From positions 62,001-126,000 of the forward strand of contig NZ_LMMV01000005.1 in assembly GCF_001422405.1 (NCBI RefSeq): a stretch of DNA of 64,000 bases. Reading direction: 5' to 3'. Of this stretch, positions 54,747 to 63,632 are shown piece after piece (positions within the stretch are counted from its first letter, which is position 1; every line of letters starts with the position of its first letter). Under the pieces are notes generated by a model that ran no database searches, had not been told where the DNA came from, and saw nothing but the letters and a program-made list of their open reading frames with translations. The DNA is from Pseudorhodoferax sp. Leaf267. GTDB taxonomy: Bacteria > Pseudomonadota > Gammaproteobacteria > Burkholderiales > Burkholderiaceae_C. Position numbers and translations under genes: made by a program.

Positions 54747-56237
54747 TCAGCGCCGCTTGGGCTTGGCGTCCAGCGGCTTCTTGACCACGGCATAGCGCGC
54801 GAGCGTCCGCTCGCGCGCATCGGCGTGGTCCACCAGTGGCCGTGGGTAGTCGTGGCCCAGCTTCACACCCGCCGCCTCCAGCTCAATCTCGCTTGCACGC
54901 CAGGGCGCGTGGATCAGCTTGTCGGGCAGGCTGGCCAGCTGCGGCAGATAGCGGCGGATAAACTTGCCGTCGGCGTCGAAGCGCTCGCTCTGGCTCACCG
55001 GGTTGAATATGCGGAAATAGGGTTGCGCATCGCAGCCGGTCGACGCCGCCCATTGCCAGCCGCCGTTGTTGGAGGCCAGTTCGAAGTCGTTGAGCTTCTC
55101 GGCAAAGTAGCGCTCACCCCAGCGCCAGTCGATGCCCAGGTCTTTCGTCAGAAAGCTGGCCACCACCATGCGCAGCCGGTTGTGCATGTAGCCGCTCTGG
55201 TTGATCTGCGCCATGGCCGCGTCCACCAGCGGGTAGCCGGTCTGGCCATGGCACCAGGCGGCGAACAGCGTCTCGGCATGCTTGCCGTGCTCCCACTTGA
55301 TCGCGTCGTACTCGGGCTTGAAGGCCGAGCTCGCCACGTGCGGGAAGTGCGCCAGGATCTGCATGTAGAAATCGCGCCAGCACAGCTCGGACAGCCACAC
55401 GCTGGCGCCCTGCATGCCCTGAAGGGACAGCTGCTGCGCCGTGCCCGCCAGCTGGCGGATCGACACCGTGCCGAAACGCAGGTGCACGCCCAGGTAGCTC
55501 GGCCCCTTCACGGCCGGGTAGTCGCGCGCCACGTGGTAGTGGTCCATGCGCTCGAAAAATTCTTCGAACAGCTCCAGCCCGCCGCTGGCGCCCAGCGGGA
55601 TCTTCAGCTCGCGCAGGTTGGTCGCCTCGAAGCCGATGTCGGCCAGGCCCGGCACGGCCTTGCGGTCGCCCTCGGGCCGCGGCGCCAGCGCCTGGGCATG
55701 GCGATCCACGGGGTAGGACGACAGGTAGAACGGCTCGAGCTTCTTCAGCCAGGCACTCTTGTACGGCGTGAACACGCTGTAGGGCCGGCCCATCTGCGTC
55801 AGCACCTCGCTGCGTTCGAAGATCACATGGTCCTTGCTCGTCACGAGCGCGATGCCCATGCCGGCCAGGTCGCCGCGCACGCGCGCATCGCGGGCCAGCG
55901 CGAAGGGCTCGTCGTCGTGGTTGGCGAACACCGCCTGCGCATGCAGCGCCTGCGCCGTCGCGGGGATGGCATCGCGCGCGGAACCGATGCGCACGATGAG
56001 CCCCGCATGCGGCTGGCCGGCCAGGCGGCGCAGGGCGGTGTCGAGCTCCTGCAACGCTGCCAGGATGAACTCCACGCGCCGGTCGGCGCGTGGCAGGTCG
56101 TCCAGGATGTCGGTGTCCAGGATGAAAACACAGTGCAGCTGGCTGCACGAGCGCAACGCGTGGTAGAGCGCCGCGTTGTCATGGGCGCGCAGGTCGCGCC
56201 GGAACCACATCAAACCGGTTGGGTACTTCTTGTCCAT
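54747..56237 (-). CDS. phrB: Deoxyribodipyrimidine photolyase
   Basis: 496 residues from ATG 56237 (MDKKYPTGLMWFRRDLR); GTG 56264 is possible and would add nine residues. Light-driven repair of pyrimidine dimers. N-terminal alpha/beta antenna domain (FRRDLRAHDNAALYHAL), DDEPFALARDARV. The FAD domain carries the photolyase signatures WLSELCWRDFYMQILAHFP and YPLVDAAMAQINQSGYMHNRLRMVVASFLTKDLGIDWRWGE, then ASNNGGWQWAASTGCDAQPYFRIFNP. The Trp triad is at least partly present. Convergent with the PRC-barrel gene. Confidence 0.94.
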   Translation of the reverse strand: MDKKYPTGLMWFRRDLRAHDNAALYHALRSCSQLHCVFILDTDILDDLPRADRRVEFILAALQELDTALRRLAGQPHAGLIVRIGSARDAIPATAQALHAQAVFANHDDEPFALARDARVRGDLAGMGIALVTSKDHVIFERSEVLTQMGRPYSVFTPYKSAWLKKLEPFYLSSYPVDRHAQALAPRPEGDRKAVPGLADIGFEATNLRELKIPLGASGGLELFEEFFERMDHYHVARDYPAVKGPSYLGVHLRFGTVSIRQLAGTAQQLSLQGMQGASVWLSELCWRDFYMQILAHFPHVASSAFKPEYDAIKWEHGKHAETLFAAWCHGQTGYPLVDAAMAQINQSGYMHNRLRMVVASFLTKDLGIDWRWGERYFAEKLNDFELASNNGGWQWAASTGCDAQPYFRIFNPVSQSERFDADGKFIRRYLPQLASLPDKLIHAPWRASEIELEAAGVKLGHDYPRPLVDHADARERTLARYAVVKKPLDAKPKRR

Positions 56238-56281
56238 CAGCTGGGGGATTTGGGCCGGCAGCACGCCGTTAAAATTCGGGA

Positions 56282-56881
56282 ATGAGCTCAGATTCTGCGC
56301 CGATGAACCTCACGCATCATTTCCTGATCGCGATGCCGGGGCTGGAGGATGAGACCTTCTCCCGCAGCGTGGTCTACCTGTGCGAGCACAGCGCCCGCGG
56401 CGCGCTGGGCCTGGTGATCAACAAACCCAGTGACATCAACCTGAAAAACCTGTTCGACAAGGTGGACCTGCCGCTGCGCCGCGCCGACCTGTCGGAAAGC
56501 CCCGTGCTGCAAGGCGGCCCGGTGCAGACCGAGCGCGGCTTCGTGCTGCACGAGGCCGTGGTCGCCACGCCACCCGACGAGGGCGAGAGCATCTATGCCT
56601 CGACCATGACCATCCCGGGCGGGCTGGAGATGACGACGTCCAAGGACGTGCTGGAGGCGCTGTCTACCGGCGCCGGCCCCAAGAAGGTGCTGGTCTCGCT
56701 GGGCTACGCAGCCTGGGGCGAGGGCCAGCTCGAATCGGAGCTGGCCGAGAACAGCTGGCTCACGGTGGAGGCCGACACGGCCGTCATCTTCGACACGCCG
56801 ATCGCCGAGCGCTACGACCGTGCCCTGCTGCTGCTGGGCCTGCAGTCGTGGATGCTGTCGCCTGAAGCGGGGCATGCGTGA
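56282..56881 (+). CDS. YqgE/AlgH-family protein
   Basis: 199 residues. Opening MNLTHHFLIAMPGLEDETFSRSVVYLCEHSARGALGLVINKP is the family mark. PVLQGGPVQTERGFVLH and LGYAAWGEGQLESELAENSWL follow. Small cytoplasmic protein of unknown biochemical activity, usually beside ruvX, with which it overlaps by four bases. Start from ATG 56282; ATG 56303 (MNLTHH) is equally possible. Confidence 0.92.
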   Translation: MSSDSAPMNLTHHFLIAMPGLEDETFSRSVVYLCEHSARGALGLVINKPSDINLKNLFDKVDLPLRRADLSESPVLQGGPVQTERGFVLHEAVVATPPDEGESIYASTMTIPGGLEMTTSKDVLEALSTGAGPKKVLVSLGYAAWGEGQLESELAENSWLTVEADTAVIFDTPIAERYDRALLLLGLQSWMLSPEAGHA

Positions 56882-57300
56882 GCATTCCCGTCGACACACC
56901 GGCCGTTCCTTCGCATTTCCAATCGTTTCTGGCTTTCGACTACGGCACCAAGCGCACCGGTGTCGCGGTGGGCAACAGGCTCACGCGCACGGCCACGCCG
57001 CAGGCCACGATCAAGGCCGAGGGCGCCGCGGCGCGGCTGGCCGCCGCCGAAGCCCGTGTGCGCGAATGGCAGCCCGACGCGCTGGTGATCGGCGTGCCCT
57101 ACCACCCCGACGGCGCCGCACACGAGAACACGGCGCGCGCGCAGCGCTTCGGCCGCCAGCTCCGCGCGCGCCTGCAGCAGCCCGTCTACGAGGTGGACGA
57201 GCGCTACAGCACGACCGAGGCCCTGAGCGAAGGCGCGCGCGATGCCGATGCCGCCTCGGCCTGCATCATCCTGGAACAGTTTTTACGAGCCCTGCCATGA
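56878..57300 (+). CDS. ruvX: RuvX/YqgF Holliday-junction resolvase-like protein
   Basis: 140 residues from GTG 56878. RNase-H fold: first acidic strand LAFDYGTKRTGVAVGNRLT, VIGVPYHPDG, VDERYSTTEAL and the last Asp in ARDADAASACIILEQFL. Thought to act in pre-16S rRNA maturation and/or recombination. Overlaps yqgE (GTGA) and precedes pyrR, a conserved betaproteobacterial order. Confidence 0.93.
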   Translation: MSIPVDTPAVPSHFQSFLAFDYGTKRTGVAVGNRLTRTATPQATIKAEGAAARLAAAEARVREWQPDALVIGVPYHPDGAAHENTARAQRFGRQLRARLQQPVYEVDERYSTTEALSEGARDADAASACIILEQFLRALP

Positions 57301-57304
57301 CACA

Positions 57305-57465
57305 ACCCCCACGCTCATCGCTTCGCGTATCGCTGCCCCCCAAGGGGGCCGAGCCCGGACACGAAAGGTCCGGTGGACCTTTCGCGCCTGGCGAGGGGCC
57401 GGGGCGCAAGCCCCGGCGCGGCCTGCAGGGCCGTCAGTGCCTTCGGGCGGCCGGGCGCCACTGAC
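57305..57465 (+). repeat. Comamonadaceae-type intergenic hairpin repeat between ruvX and pyrR
   Basis: The 165-bp gap is made of hairpins. GCCCCCCAAGGGGGC comes first, then a 10-bp perfect stem CGAAAGGTCC/GGACCTTTCG with loop GGT (57362-57384), then GCCGGGGC/GCCCCGGC with the GCAA tetraloop (57398-57417). The opening CCACGCTCATCGCTTCGCG is of the type found scattered through Comamonadaceae genomes. A similar but divergent copy lies at 58930-59095. Confidence 0.65.
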
Positions 57466-57966
57466 ATGAGCACCCTGACCCTGAACGCCGAGGCGCTGTA
57501 CGCCGAGCTGCTGCGCGGCATCCGCCCGCTGTGCACCCCTAAGACGCAACTGGTCGGCATCGCGTCCGGCGGCGTGTGGCTGGCCGAGCGCCTGCAGGCC
57601 GACCTGCAGCGCAGCGGCCAGCCCGGCACGATCTCGTCGTCCATGCACCGCGACGACTTCGCGCAGCGCGGCATGGTGGGCGGCAGCGGCAACAAGACCA
57701 CGCTGGCCTTCGACGTGCAGGGCGCGCAGATCCTGCTGCTGGACGATGTGCTGTACACGGGCCGCACCATCCGCGCGGCGCTCAACGAGCTGTTCGACTA
57801 CGGCCGGCCCACCAGCGTGCGCCTGGCCGTGCTGGTGGACCGCGGTTCGCGTGAACTGCCGATCCAGCCCGATTTCGCGGCGGCTCGCGTCACGCTGCCG
57901 GCGAACCAATCGCTGGCACTCGCGCGTGCCGACGACGGCGCCTTCAGTTTCAAGATCGAGGGCTGA
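57466..57966 (+). CDS. pyrR: PyrR bifunctional uracil phosphoribosyltransferase / pyrimidine regulator
   Basis: 166 residues from ATG 57466. Type I phosphoribosyltransferase fold with [11 protein letters not shown]-like [13 protein letters not shown] and the PRPP loop [21 protein letters not shown]. In Gram-positive bacteria PyrR binds mRNA attenuators; in proteobacteria the role next to pyrB is less clear. The preceding 165-bp repeat-rich gap contains several strong hairpins that could act as attenuator structures, but no classical PyrR anti-antiterminator can be recognised by eye. Confidence 0.92.
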   Translation: MSTLTLNAEALYAELLRGIRPLCTPKTQLVGIASGGVWLAERLQADLQRSGQPGTISSSMHRDDFAQRGMVGGSGNKTTLAFDVQGAQILLLDDVLYTGRTIRAALNELFDYGRPTSVRLAVLVDRGSRELPIQPDFAAARVTLPANQSLALARADDGAFSFKIEG

Positions 57967-57968
57967 CC

Positions 57969-58931
57969 ATGCTCGCCAGCAGAAATCCGCAGCTGAACAA
58001 GAACGGCGAGCTGATCCACCTGCTCTCCATCGAAGGCCTGCCCAAGGACATCCTGACGCAGATCCTGGACACTGCCGCCAACTTCGTGAGCGTGAACGAC
58101 CGCGAGGTGAAGAAGGTGCCGCTGTTGCGCGGCAAGAGCGTCTTCAACCTGTTCTTCGAGAACAGCACGCGCACGCGCACCACGTTCGAGATCGCGGCCA
58201 CGCGCTTGTCGGCCGACGTGATCAACCTGGACATCGCGCGTTCCTCGGCCGCCAAGGGCGAGTCGCTGCTGGACACCATCGCCAACCTCTCGGCCATGGC
58301 GGCCGACCTGTTCGTGGTGCGGCACAGCGAATCGGGCGCGCCCTACCTCATCGCGCAGCACGTGGCGCCGCATGTGCATGTGATCAACGCAGGCGATGGC
58401 CGGCACGCGCACCCCACGCAGGGGCTGCTCGACATGTACACCATCCGCCACTACAAGAAGGATTTCAGCAATCTCACGGTGGCCATCGTGGGCGACGTGC
58501 TGCACTCGCGCGTGGCGCGCTCCGACATCCACGGCCTCACCACGCTGGGCTGCGCCGAGGTGCGCGTGGTCGGCCCCAAGACCCTGGTGCCGAACGACTT
58601 GGCGCAGATGGGCGTGCGCGTGTGCCACACGCTCGAAGAAGGCATCAAGGACTGCGACGTGGTCATCATGCTGCGCCTGCAGAACGAGCGCATGAGCGGC
58701 GCGCTGCTGCCGTCCAGCCAGGAGTTCTTCAAGAGCTTCGGCCTCACGCCCGACAAGCTGGCGCTGGCCAGGCCGGATGCGATCGTGATGCACCCCGGCC
58801 CCATCAACCGCGGCGTGGAGATCGACTCGGCCGTGGTGGACGGCAAGCAGAGCGTGATCCTGCCGCAGGTCACCTTCGGCATCGCGGTGCGCATGGCCGT
58901 GATGGGCATCGTCGCAGGGAATGAAGCATGA
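57969..58931 (+). CDS. pyrB: Aspartate carbamoyltransferase catalytic subunit
   Basis: 320 residues; two bases after pyrR. Carbamoyl phosphate plus aspartate to carbamoyl aspartate. Motifs [13 protein letters not shown] (carbamoyl-phosphate site), [30 protein letters not shown] (HPTQ), [13 protein letters not shown] and [11 protein letters not shown]. Class A ATCase of the type that needs a dihydroorotase-like partner (PyrC'), which the next gene encodes. Confidence 0.97.
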   Translation: MLASRNPQLNKNGELIHLLSIEGLPKDILTQILDTAANFVSVNDREVKKVPLLRGKSVFNLFFENSTRTRTTFEIAATRLSADVINLDIARSSAAKGESLLDTIANLSAMAADLFVVRHSESGAPYLIAQHVAPHVHVINAGDGRHAHPTQGLLDMYTIRHYKKDFSNLTVAIVGDVLHSRVARSDIHGLTTLGCAEVRVVGPKTLVPNDLAQMGVRVCHTLEEGIKDCDVVIMLRLQNERMSGALLPSSQEFFKSFGLTPDKLALARPDAIVMHPGPINRGVEIDSAVVDGKQSVILPQVTFGIAVRMAVMGIVAGNEA

Positions 58932-59095
58932 ACATGGGGTCCACCCTCGTTTCTTGCTCACTTCGTGTAGCCGAATCCTCCCTCAAGGGAGCGACACCAG
59001 CGGCCCGGCAAAGCCGGTTCCGCGGTGTCCCCCGCCTTCTGGCCGCAGCCTGCGTGAGGCCGCGCAACAAATTCGACAACGCTCGCTCGAGAGAA
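58930..59095 (+). repeat. Second intergenic hairpin repeat, between pyrB and pyrC'
   Basis: The 169-bp gap contains TTGCTCACTTCGTGTAGCC, CTCCCTCAAGGGAG (short hairpin), and CGGCCCGGCAAAGCCGGTTCCGC, which pairs CCGGC with GCCGG. It follows the same plan as the block at 57305-57465 and belongs to the same class of dispersed repeat, though identity between the two is only partial. The two copies bracket pyrR-pyrB. Confidence 0.55.
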
Positions 59096-59100
59096 TCGTC

Positions 59101-60396
59101 ATGAAGACACTCATTCGCGGTGGCCGCGTGATCGACCCGGCCTCGGGCCTGGACACCACCTGCGACATCGCCATCGGCTCCGGCCGCATCCTCACCATCG
59201 GCCAGGTGAGCGCCGAGTTCAAGCCCAACCGCACGCTGGACGCTGCCGGCTGCATCGTGATGCCCGGCCTGGTGGACCTGTCGATGCGGCTGCGCGAGCC
59301 CGGCCATGAGCATGCCCGCATGCTGGAAAGCGAGATGGCCGCGGCCGTGGCCGGCGGCGTGACCAGCCTGGTCTGCCCGCCCGACACCGACCCGGTGCTG
59401 GACGAGCCCGGCCTCGTGGAGATGCTCAAGTCGCGCGCCGAGAAGCTGCACCAGGCCCGCGTGTTCCCGCTGGGCGCGCTGACGCGCAACCTGGCCGGCG
59501 AGGTGCTGACCGAGATGGTCGAGCTGACCGAAGCCGGCTGCGTGGGCTTCAGCCAGGCTGAGGTGCCGCTGGCCAACATCCAGGTGCTGCAGCGCGCGCT
59601 GCAATACGCCAGCACCTTCGGCCTCACCGTGCACCTGCGCCCGCAGGACCGCGACCTGGGCAAGGGCGTGGCCGCCAGCGGCCCGCTGGCAACGCGCATG
59701 GGCCTGTCGGGCGTGCCGGTGGCGGCAGAAACCATTGCGCTGCACACCATCTTCGAGCTCATGAAGACCACCGATGCGCGCGTACACCTGTCGCGCATTT
59801 CCAGCGCGGCCGGCATCGAGCTCGTGCGCCAGGCGCGCGCAGCCGGCCTCAAAGTCAGCTGCGACGTGAGCATCAACTCGCTGCACCTGACGGACCAGGA
59901 CATCGGCTACTTCGACAGCCGCGCGCGCGTGAACCCGCCGCTGCGCCAGCAGCGCGACCGCGACGCCCTGCGTGCCGCGCTGGCCGACGGCACGGTGCAG
60001 GCCCTGGTCTCCGACCACACGCCCGTGGACGCCGACGCCAAGACCCTGCCCTTCGCCGAGGCCGAGCCCGGCGCCACGGGCGTGGAGTTGCTGCTGAGCC
60101 TGGCGCTCAAGTGGGGCGAGGAACAGGGCGTGCCGATGGCGCGCACGCTGGCCACCGTCAGCGCCGCGCCAGCCGCCGTGCTGGGCGGCGCGCTGGGCAC
60201 CCTGCAGGCCAGCATCGGCCAGCTGGTGGAAGGCGGTGTCGCCGACGTCTGCGTGTTCGACCCCGCCGCGCGCTGGACGGTGGCCGACGAGGCACTGCGC
60301 AGCCAGGGCAAGCACACGGCCTTCACCGGCTACGAGCTGCCCGGCCGCGTGCGCTGGACGCTGGTCGGCGGCCACGTGGCGTTCGACGCCGCCTGA
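59101..60396 (+). CDS. pyrC': PyrC', dihydroorotase-like, catalytically defective
   Basis: 431 residues from ATG 59101 (MKTLIRGGRVIDPASG). Amidohydrolase fold similar to dihydroorotase. The metal-binding HxH, normally in GLVDLHVHLREPG, is here S61-M62-R63, so the binuclear zinc centre cannot form in the usual way. Later residues such as HLRPQD, HLSRIS and VSDHTP keep some of the pattern. In Pseudomonas-type class A ATCase an inactive PyrC' is required for the holoenzyme. That is the likely role here, downstream of pyrB. A separate active dihydroorotase must exist elsewhere. Confidence 0.88.
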   Translation: MKTLIRGGRVIDPASGLDTTCDIAIGSGRILTIGQVSAEFKPNRTLDAAGCIVMPGLVDLSMRLREPGHEHARMLESEMAAAVAGGVTSLVCPPDTDPVLDEPGLVEMLKSRAEKLHQARVFPLGALTRNLAGEVLTEMVELTEAGCVGFSQAEVPLANIQVLQRALQYASTFGLTVHLRPQDRDLGKGVAASGPLATRMGLSGVPVAAETIALHTIFELMKTTDARVHLSRISSAAGIELVRQARAAGLKVSCDVSINSLHLTDQDIGYFDSRARVNPPLRQQRDRDALRAALADGTVQALVSDHTPVDADAKTLPFAEAEPGATGVELLLSLALKWGEEQGVPMARTLATVSAAPAAVLGGALGTLQASIGQLVEGGVADVCVFDPAARWTVADEALRSQGKHTAFTGYELPGRVRWTLVGGHVAFDAA

Positions 60397-60399
60397 GGC

Positions 60400-61143
60400 A
60401 TGCGCCACGCGCGGGCGCTGTGGCGGCTGCTGTGCCTGCTGGCGCACGGCGTGCGCGGGCTGTGGACGATCAAGACGCGCTTTCCGGGCTGGAGCACGCT
60501 GGAGCGTGAACAGGCCGTGCAGCGCTGGGCCGCGGGCGTGCTGTCGCTGTCCGGCATCGGGCTGCAGGTGAACGGCGCGCCGCTGTCGGCCGGCCCGGTG
60601 CTGCTGGTGGCCAACCACATCTCGTGGCTGGACATCGTGGTCATCCACGCGGCCGGCTATTGCCGCTTCGTCTCCAAGGCCGACGTGCAGCACTGGCCGC
60701 TGGTGGGCGCACTGGCCACCGGCGCCGGCACGCTGTACATCGAGCGTGCCTCGCGGCGCGACGCCATGCGCGTGGTACACCACATGCGCGACCGCCTCGC
60801 GGCCGGCGACGTGGTGGCCATCTTCCCAGAGGGCACGACCGGCGACGGCCGCACGCTGCTGCCCTTTCACGCCAACCTGGTGCAGGCCGCCATCAGCGCC
60901 GACGTGCCGATCCAGCCGCTGGCGCTGCGCTTTGCCGATGGTGTGCGCGGCCCGACCAGCTTCGCGCCCAGCTTCGTGGGTGACGAGACGCTGGTGGGCT
61001 CGGTCTGGCGCACGCTGGGCGCTGCCCAACTGGTGGCCCATGTGCACGTGGGCACGCCCGAGCGGCACGTGGGCCGCGACCGGCGCACCTGGGCGCAGGA
61101 TCTGCAGGCCGAGGTCGAGCGGCTGCGCGCGCTGACGGGCTGA
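60400..61143 (+). CDS. 1-acyl-glycerol-3-phosphate acyltransferase (PlsC family)
   Basis: 247 residues, three bases after pyrC'. PlsC motifs: NHISWLD (NHxxxxD catalytic box), SKADVQHWPLVG, YIERASRRDA and FPEGTTGDG. A short N-terminal hydrophobic segment (LWRLLCLLAHGVRGLWTI) anchors it to the membrane. It would acylate lysophosphatidate or a related lipid. It is the last gene of the pyr cluster, convergent with the RpiR regulator, three bases apart. Confidence 0.9.
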   Translation: MRHARALWRLLCLLAHGVRGLWTIKTRFPGWSTLEREQAVQRWAAGVLSLSGIGLQVNGAPLSAGPVLLVANHISWLDIVVIHAAGYCRFVSKADVQHWPLVGALATGAGTLYIERASRRDAMRVVHHMRDRLAAGDVVAIFPEGTTGDGRTLLPFHANLVQAAISADVPIQPLALRFADGVRGPTSFAPSFVGDETLVGSVWRTLGAAQLVAHVHVGTPERHVGRDRRTWAQDLQAEVERLRALTG

Positions 61144-61146
61144 GGG

Positions 61147-62013
61147 CTACCCGCCGCGCGGCGTGGGCGCCTGCAGGTAGGCGCCCGATTCGAACAGCTG
61201 CCGCTCGGCCTCATCGATGCGTCGCACCACAGCCTTGCCGGCGCGGCTGGCCAGCAGCTCGACCAGCGCCTCCGTCAGCGCCAGGCCGGCCGCAACCGAC
61301 GGGAAGAACGAGGGGCTCGCGATCGTGAACAGCAGCAGCTCGTGCGCCAGCAGCGCCAGCGGCGAGGCCGCGCTGTCGGTCAGCGCGACGATGCGGCAAC
61401 CCGCGGCTCGGCCGGCCTCGGCCACCTGGACCGCCTCGCGCGAATACGGCGCGAAGCTGGCCACCAGCAGCACATCGCCCTTGGCCAGCGCGCGCTGCTG
61501 CATCTCCAGCGACCCGCCCTGCCCGTCCAGCAAATGCACCGTGGGCCGGAACAGCCGGTACTGGTAGACGAAGGCGAACGCGATCGGAAAGCAGGCCCGG
61601 AACCCCGCGGCATGCACGGCGGGCGCCTTCTCCAGCAGCGCGCAAACCGCCTCCAGCCGCGCCGCGCTCTGCTCCTGCGTGGCCTGCAGGTTGCGGCGCT
61701 GCACGGCGAACATCTCGCCGGCCAGATCGCCCTGACGCGCCCGGCCCACCAGCTGCTGCGCACGCGCGCCATAGGTGGCGCCACCCAGGCCCATGTCGGC
61801 CACAAAGGCGGCCTTGAGCTGCGGCCAGCCCGCAAAGCCCAGGTGCTGCGCAAAGCGCACCAGCGTGGCCGGCGTGCTGCCGGACTGCACGCCGATGTGG
61901 CGCATTGAGCTGGTGACCACCTCGGCCGGGTGGTCGAGCAGGTAGCGCGCCACCTGCTGCAGCGCTGGGCTGAGTTCGGCAAAGCGCTGGCGGAGCCGGT
62001 CCTGGATGGTCAT
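61147..62013 (-). CDS. MurR/RpiR-family regulator with SIS domain
   Basis: 288 residues from ATG 62013. The HTH_6 domain (about 1-77: LSPALQQVARYLLDHPAEVVTSSMRHIGVQSGSTPATLVRFAQHLGFAGW) is followed by a SIS sugar-isomerase fold (about 120-255). The SIS part has DVLLVASFAPYSREAVQVAEAGRAAGCRIVALTDS, the usual effector site. It is divergent from the aminotransferase, and repeated operator-like words lie in the gap. Despite the SIS domain, several members of this family control amino-acid genes. Confidence 0.9.
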   Translation of the reverse strand: MTIQDRLRQRFAELSPALQQVARYLLDHPAEVVTSSMRHIGVQSGSTPATLVRFAQHLGFAGWPQLKAAFVADMGLGGATYGARAQQLVGRARQGDLAGEMFAVQRRNLQATQEQSAARLEAVCALLEKAPAVHAAGFRACFPIAFAFVYQYRLFRPTVHLLDGQGGSLEMQQRALAKGDVLLVASFAPYSREAVQVAEAGRAAGCRIVALTDSAASPLALLAHELLLFTIASPSFFPSVAAGLALTEALVELLASRAGKAVVRRIDEAERQLFESGAYLQAPTPRGG

Positions 62014-62098
62014 GGAACAAATGTTACCGGCAGCGGCCCAGCGCCCATGTTGACGGAACATTTGATCCACCCAATAATTTAAACAGATCATTTGTTCC
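62014..62098 (+). promoter_or_regulatory. Three operator-like repeats between rpiR and aminotransferase genes
   Basis: GGAACAAATGTT (62014-62025), GGAACATTTGATC (62055-62067) and the inverse GATCATTTGTTCC (62086-62098) share the core GGAACAWWTG. One copy touches the regulator start and one lies 27 bp upstream of the aminotransferase start. The arrangement fits binding of the divergent RpiR-type protein. An A/T-rich stretch (62070-62092) may hold the promoter. Confidence 0.65.
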
Positions 62099-62124
62099 AA
62101 GCCCGTTCCACGCTGCATGACCGC

Positions 62125-63447
62125 ATGACACACATCTTCCACCGCCACCTGCATCACACCCCGCCCGTCGCCGTCTCGGCCCGGGGCCTCTACCTGCGCG
62201 ACGCCGAGGGCCGCGACTACCTGGACGCCTCGGGCGGCGCCGCCGTCTCCGCGCTGGGCCATGGCCATCCCGACGTGGTCGCCGCCATGCACGCGCAGAT
62301 CGACCGGCTGGCCTACGCGCACACCAGCTTCTTCACGAGCGAGGTGGCCGAGCAGCTGGCCGACGAACTGGTGCGCAGCGCGCCGGCTGGGCTGGAACAG
62401 GTGTACCTGGTCAGCGGCGGCTCCGAGGGCGTGGAGGCCGCGCTGAAGATGGCGCGCCAGTACTTCGTGGAGATCGGCCAGCCGCAGCGCACGCACTTCA
62501 TCGCGCGGCGCCAGAGCTACCACGGCAACACGCTGGGCGCGCTGGCAGTGGGCGGCAACGCCTGGCGACGCGAGCCGTTCGCGACCATCCTGGTGCCGGC
62601 CACGCATGTCGCGCCCTGCTACCCCTACCGCGAGCAGCGCGAGGACGAGACGCCCGAGCAATACGGCCAGCGCCTGGCGCGCGAGCTGGAAGACGCCATC
62701 GTGGCCCAGGGCCCGGGCCGCGTGATCGCCTTCGTGGCCGAGACCGTGGGCGGCGCCACGGCCGGCGTGCTGACGCCGGTGCCGGGCTACTTCCAGGCCG
62801 TGCGCGCGGTCTGCGACCGCCATGGCGTGCTGCTGATCCTGGACGAGGTCATGTGCGGCATGGGCCGCACCGGAACGCTGTACGCCTGCGAGCAGGAGGG
62901 CGTGGTGCCCGACCTCGTGACCATCGCCAAGGGCCTGGGCGGCGGCTACCAGCCCGTGGGCGCGGTGCTGGCGCACAAGAACATCGTCGAGGCCATGTCG
63001 CGCGGCAGCGGCTTTTTCCAGCACGGCCACACTTATTTGGGCCACCCGGTCGCCTGCGCGGCGGCGCTGGCCGTGCAGCGCGTGATCCAGCGCGACGGCC
63101 TGCTGGCCAAGGTACGCAGCGACGGCGAACACTTCAGCGCACTGCTGCGCCAGGCGCTGGGCGAGCACCCGCACGTGGGCGACATCCGCGGCCGCGGCTT
63201 CTTCTGGGGCGTGGAGCTGGTGGCCGAGCGCGCGCGCAAGACACCGTTCGACCCCGCCCGCAAGCTGCACGCGCAGATCAAGAAGGACGCCATGGCGCGC
63301 GGCCTGCTGGTCTACCCCATGGGCGGCACGGTCGACGGCCGGCAGGGCGACCACGTGCTGCTGGCGCCGCCCTTCATCGCCTCACGCGCCGAGCTGGAGC
63401 GCATCGCCGGCCTGCTGGCCGAGACCATCGCCGCCGTCACGCGCTGA
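62125..63447 (+). CDS. Class III PLP-dependent aminotransferase
   Basis: 440 residues from ATG 62125 (MTHIFHRHLHHTPPVAVSARG); the frame reaches back to 62092 through an operator repeat, so the later start is preferred. Fold type I: YLDASGGAAVSALGHGHP, VSGGSEGVEAALKMARQYF, RRQSYHGNTLGALAVGG, LILDEVMCGMGRTGTLYACEQEGVVPDLVTIAKGLGGGYQPVGAV with the PLP Lys in AKGLGGGY. Similar to omega-amino-acid or beta-alanine/aspartate-type aminotransferases; the substrate is unknown. It is probably regulated by the divergent RpiR protein and acts with the racemase-like gene downstream. Confidence 0.9.
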   Translation: MTHIFHRHLHHTPPVAVSARGLYLRDAEGRDYLDASGGAAVSALGHGHPDVVAAMHAQIDRLAYAHTSFFTSEVAEQLADELVRSAPAGLEQVYLVSGGSEGVEAALKMARQYFVEIGQPQRTHFIARRQSYHGNTLGALAVGGNAWRREPFATILVPATHVAPCYPYREQREDETPEQYGQRLARELEDAIVAQGPGRVIAFVAETVGGATAGVLTPVPGYFQAVRAVCDRHGVLLILDEVMCGMGRTGTLYACEQEGVVPDLVTIAKGLGGGYQPVGAVLAHKNIVEAMSRGSGFFQHGHTYLGHPVACAAALAVQRVIQRDGLLAKVRSDGEHFSALLRQALGEHPHVGDIRGRGFFWGVELVAERARKTPFDPARKLHAQIKKDAMARGLLVYPMGGTVDGRQGDHVLLAPPFIASRAELERIAGLLAETIAAVTR

Positions 63448-63506
63448 CCCCCCCCCCGGCGCGCACAGCAGTGCCCATGTCCCGCCCCCTCTGCGCCCTG
63501 CTCGCC

Positions 63507-63632
63507 AACATGGACATCGCTCGTCGCACGCTGGTTCATGGCGCCGATCCCGCCCGAAGGTGCCAACATCAACTACCCGCTGAACGCCGAGACGCGCGAC
63601 GCCTTTGCCAACCCTTCTTCCAAAGGCATCTG
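63507..63632 (+). pseudogene. Possible C-terminal remnant of an unidentified gene
   Basis: A short frame reads WTSLVARWFMAPIPPEGAN and then INYPLNAETRDAFANPSSKGI before a TGA at 63630. The composition is protein-like, but no start is present and the family is not recognised. It may be the end of a deleted gene between the aminotransferase and the racemase. The remaining bases of the 185-bp gap show nothing else. Confidence 0.3.
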
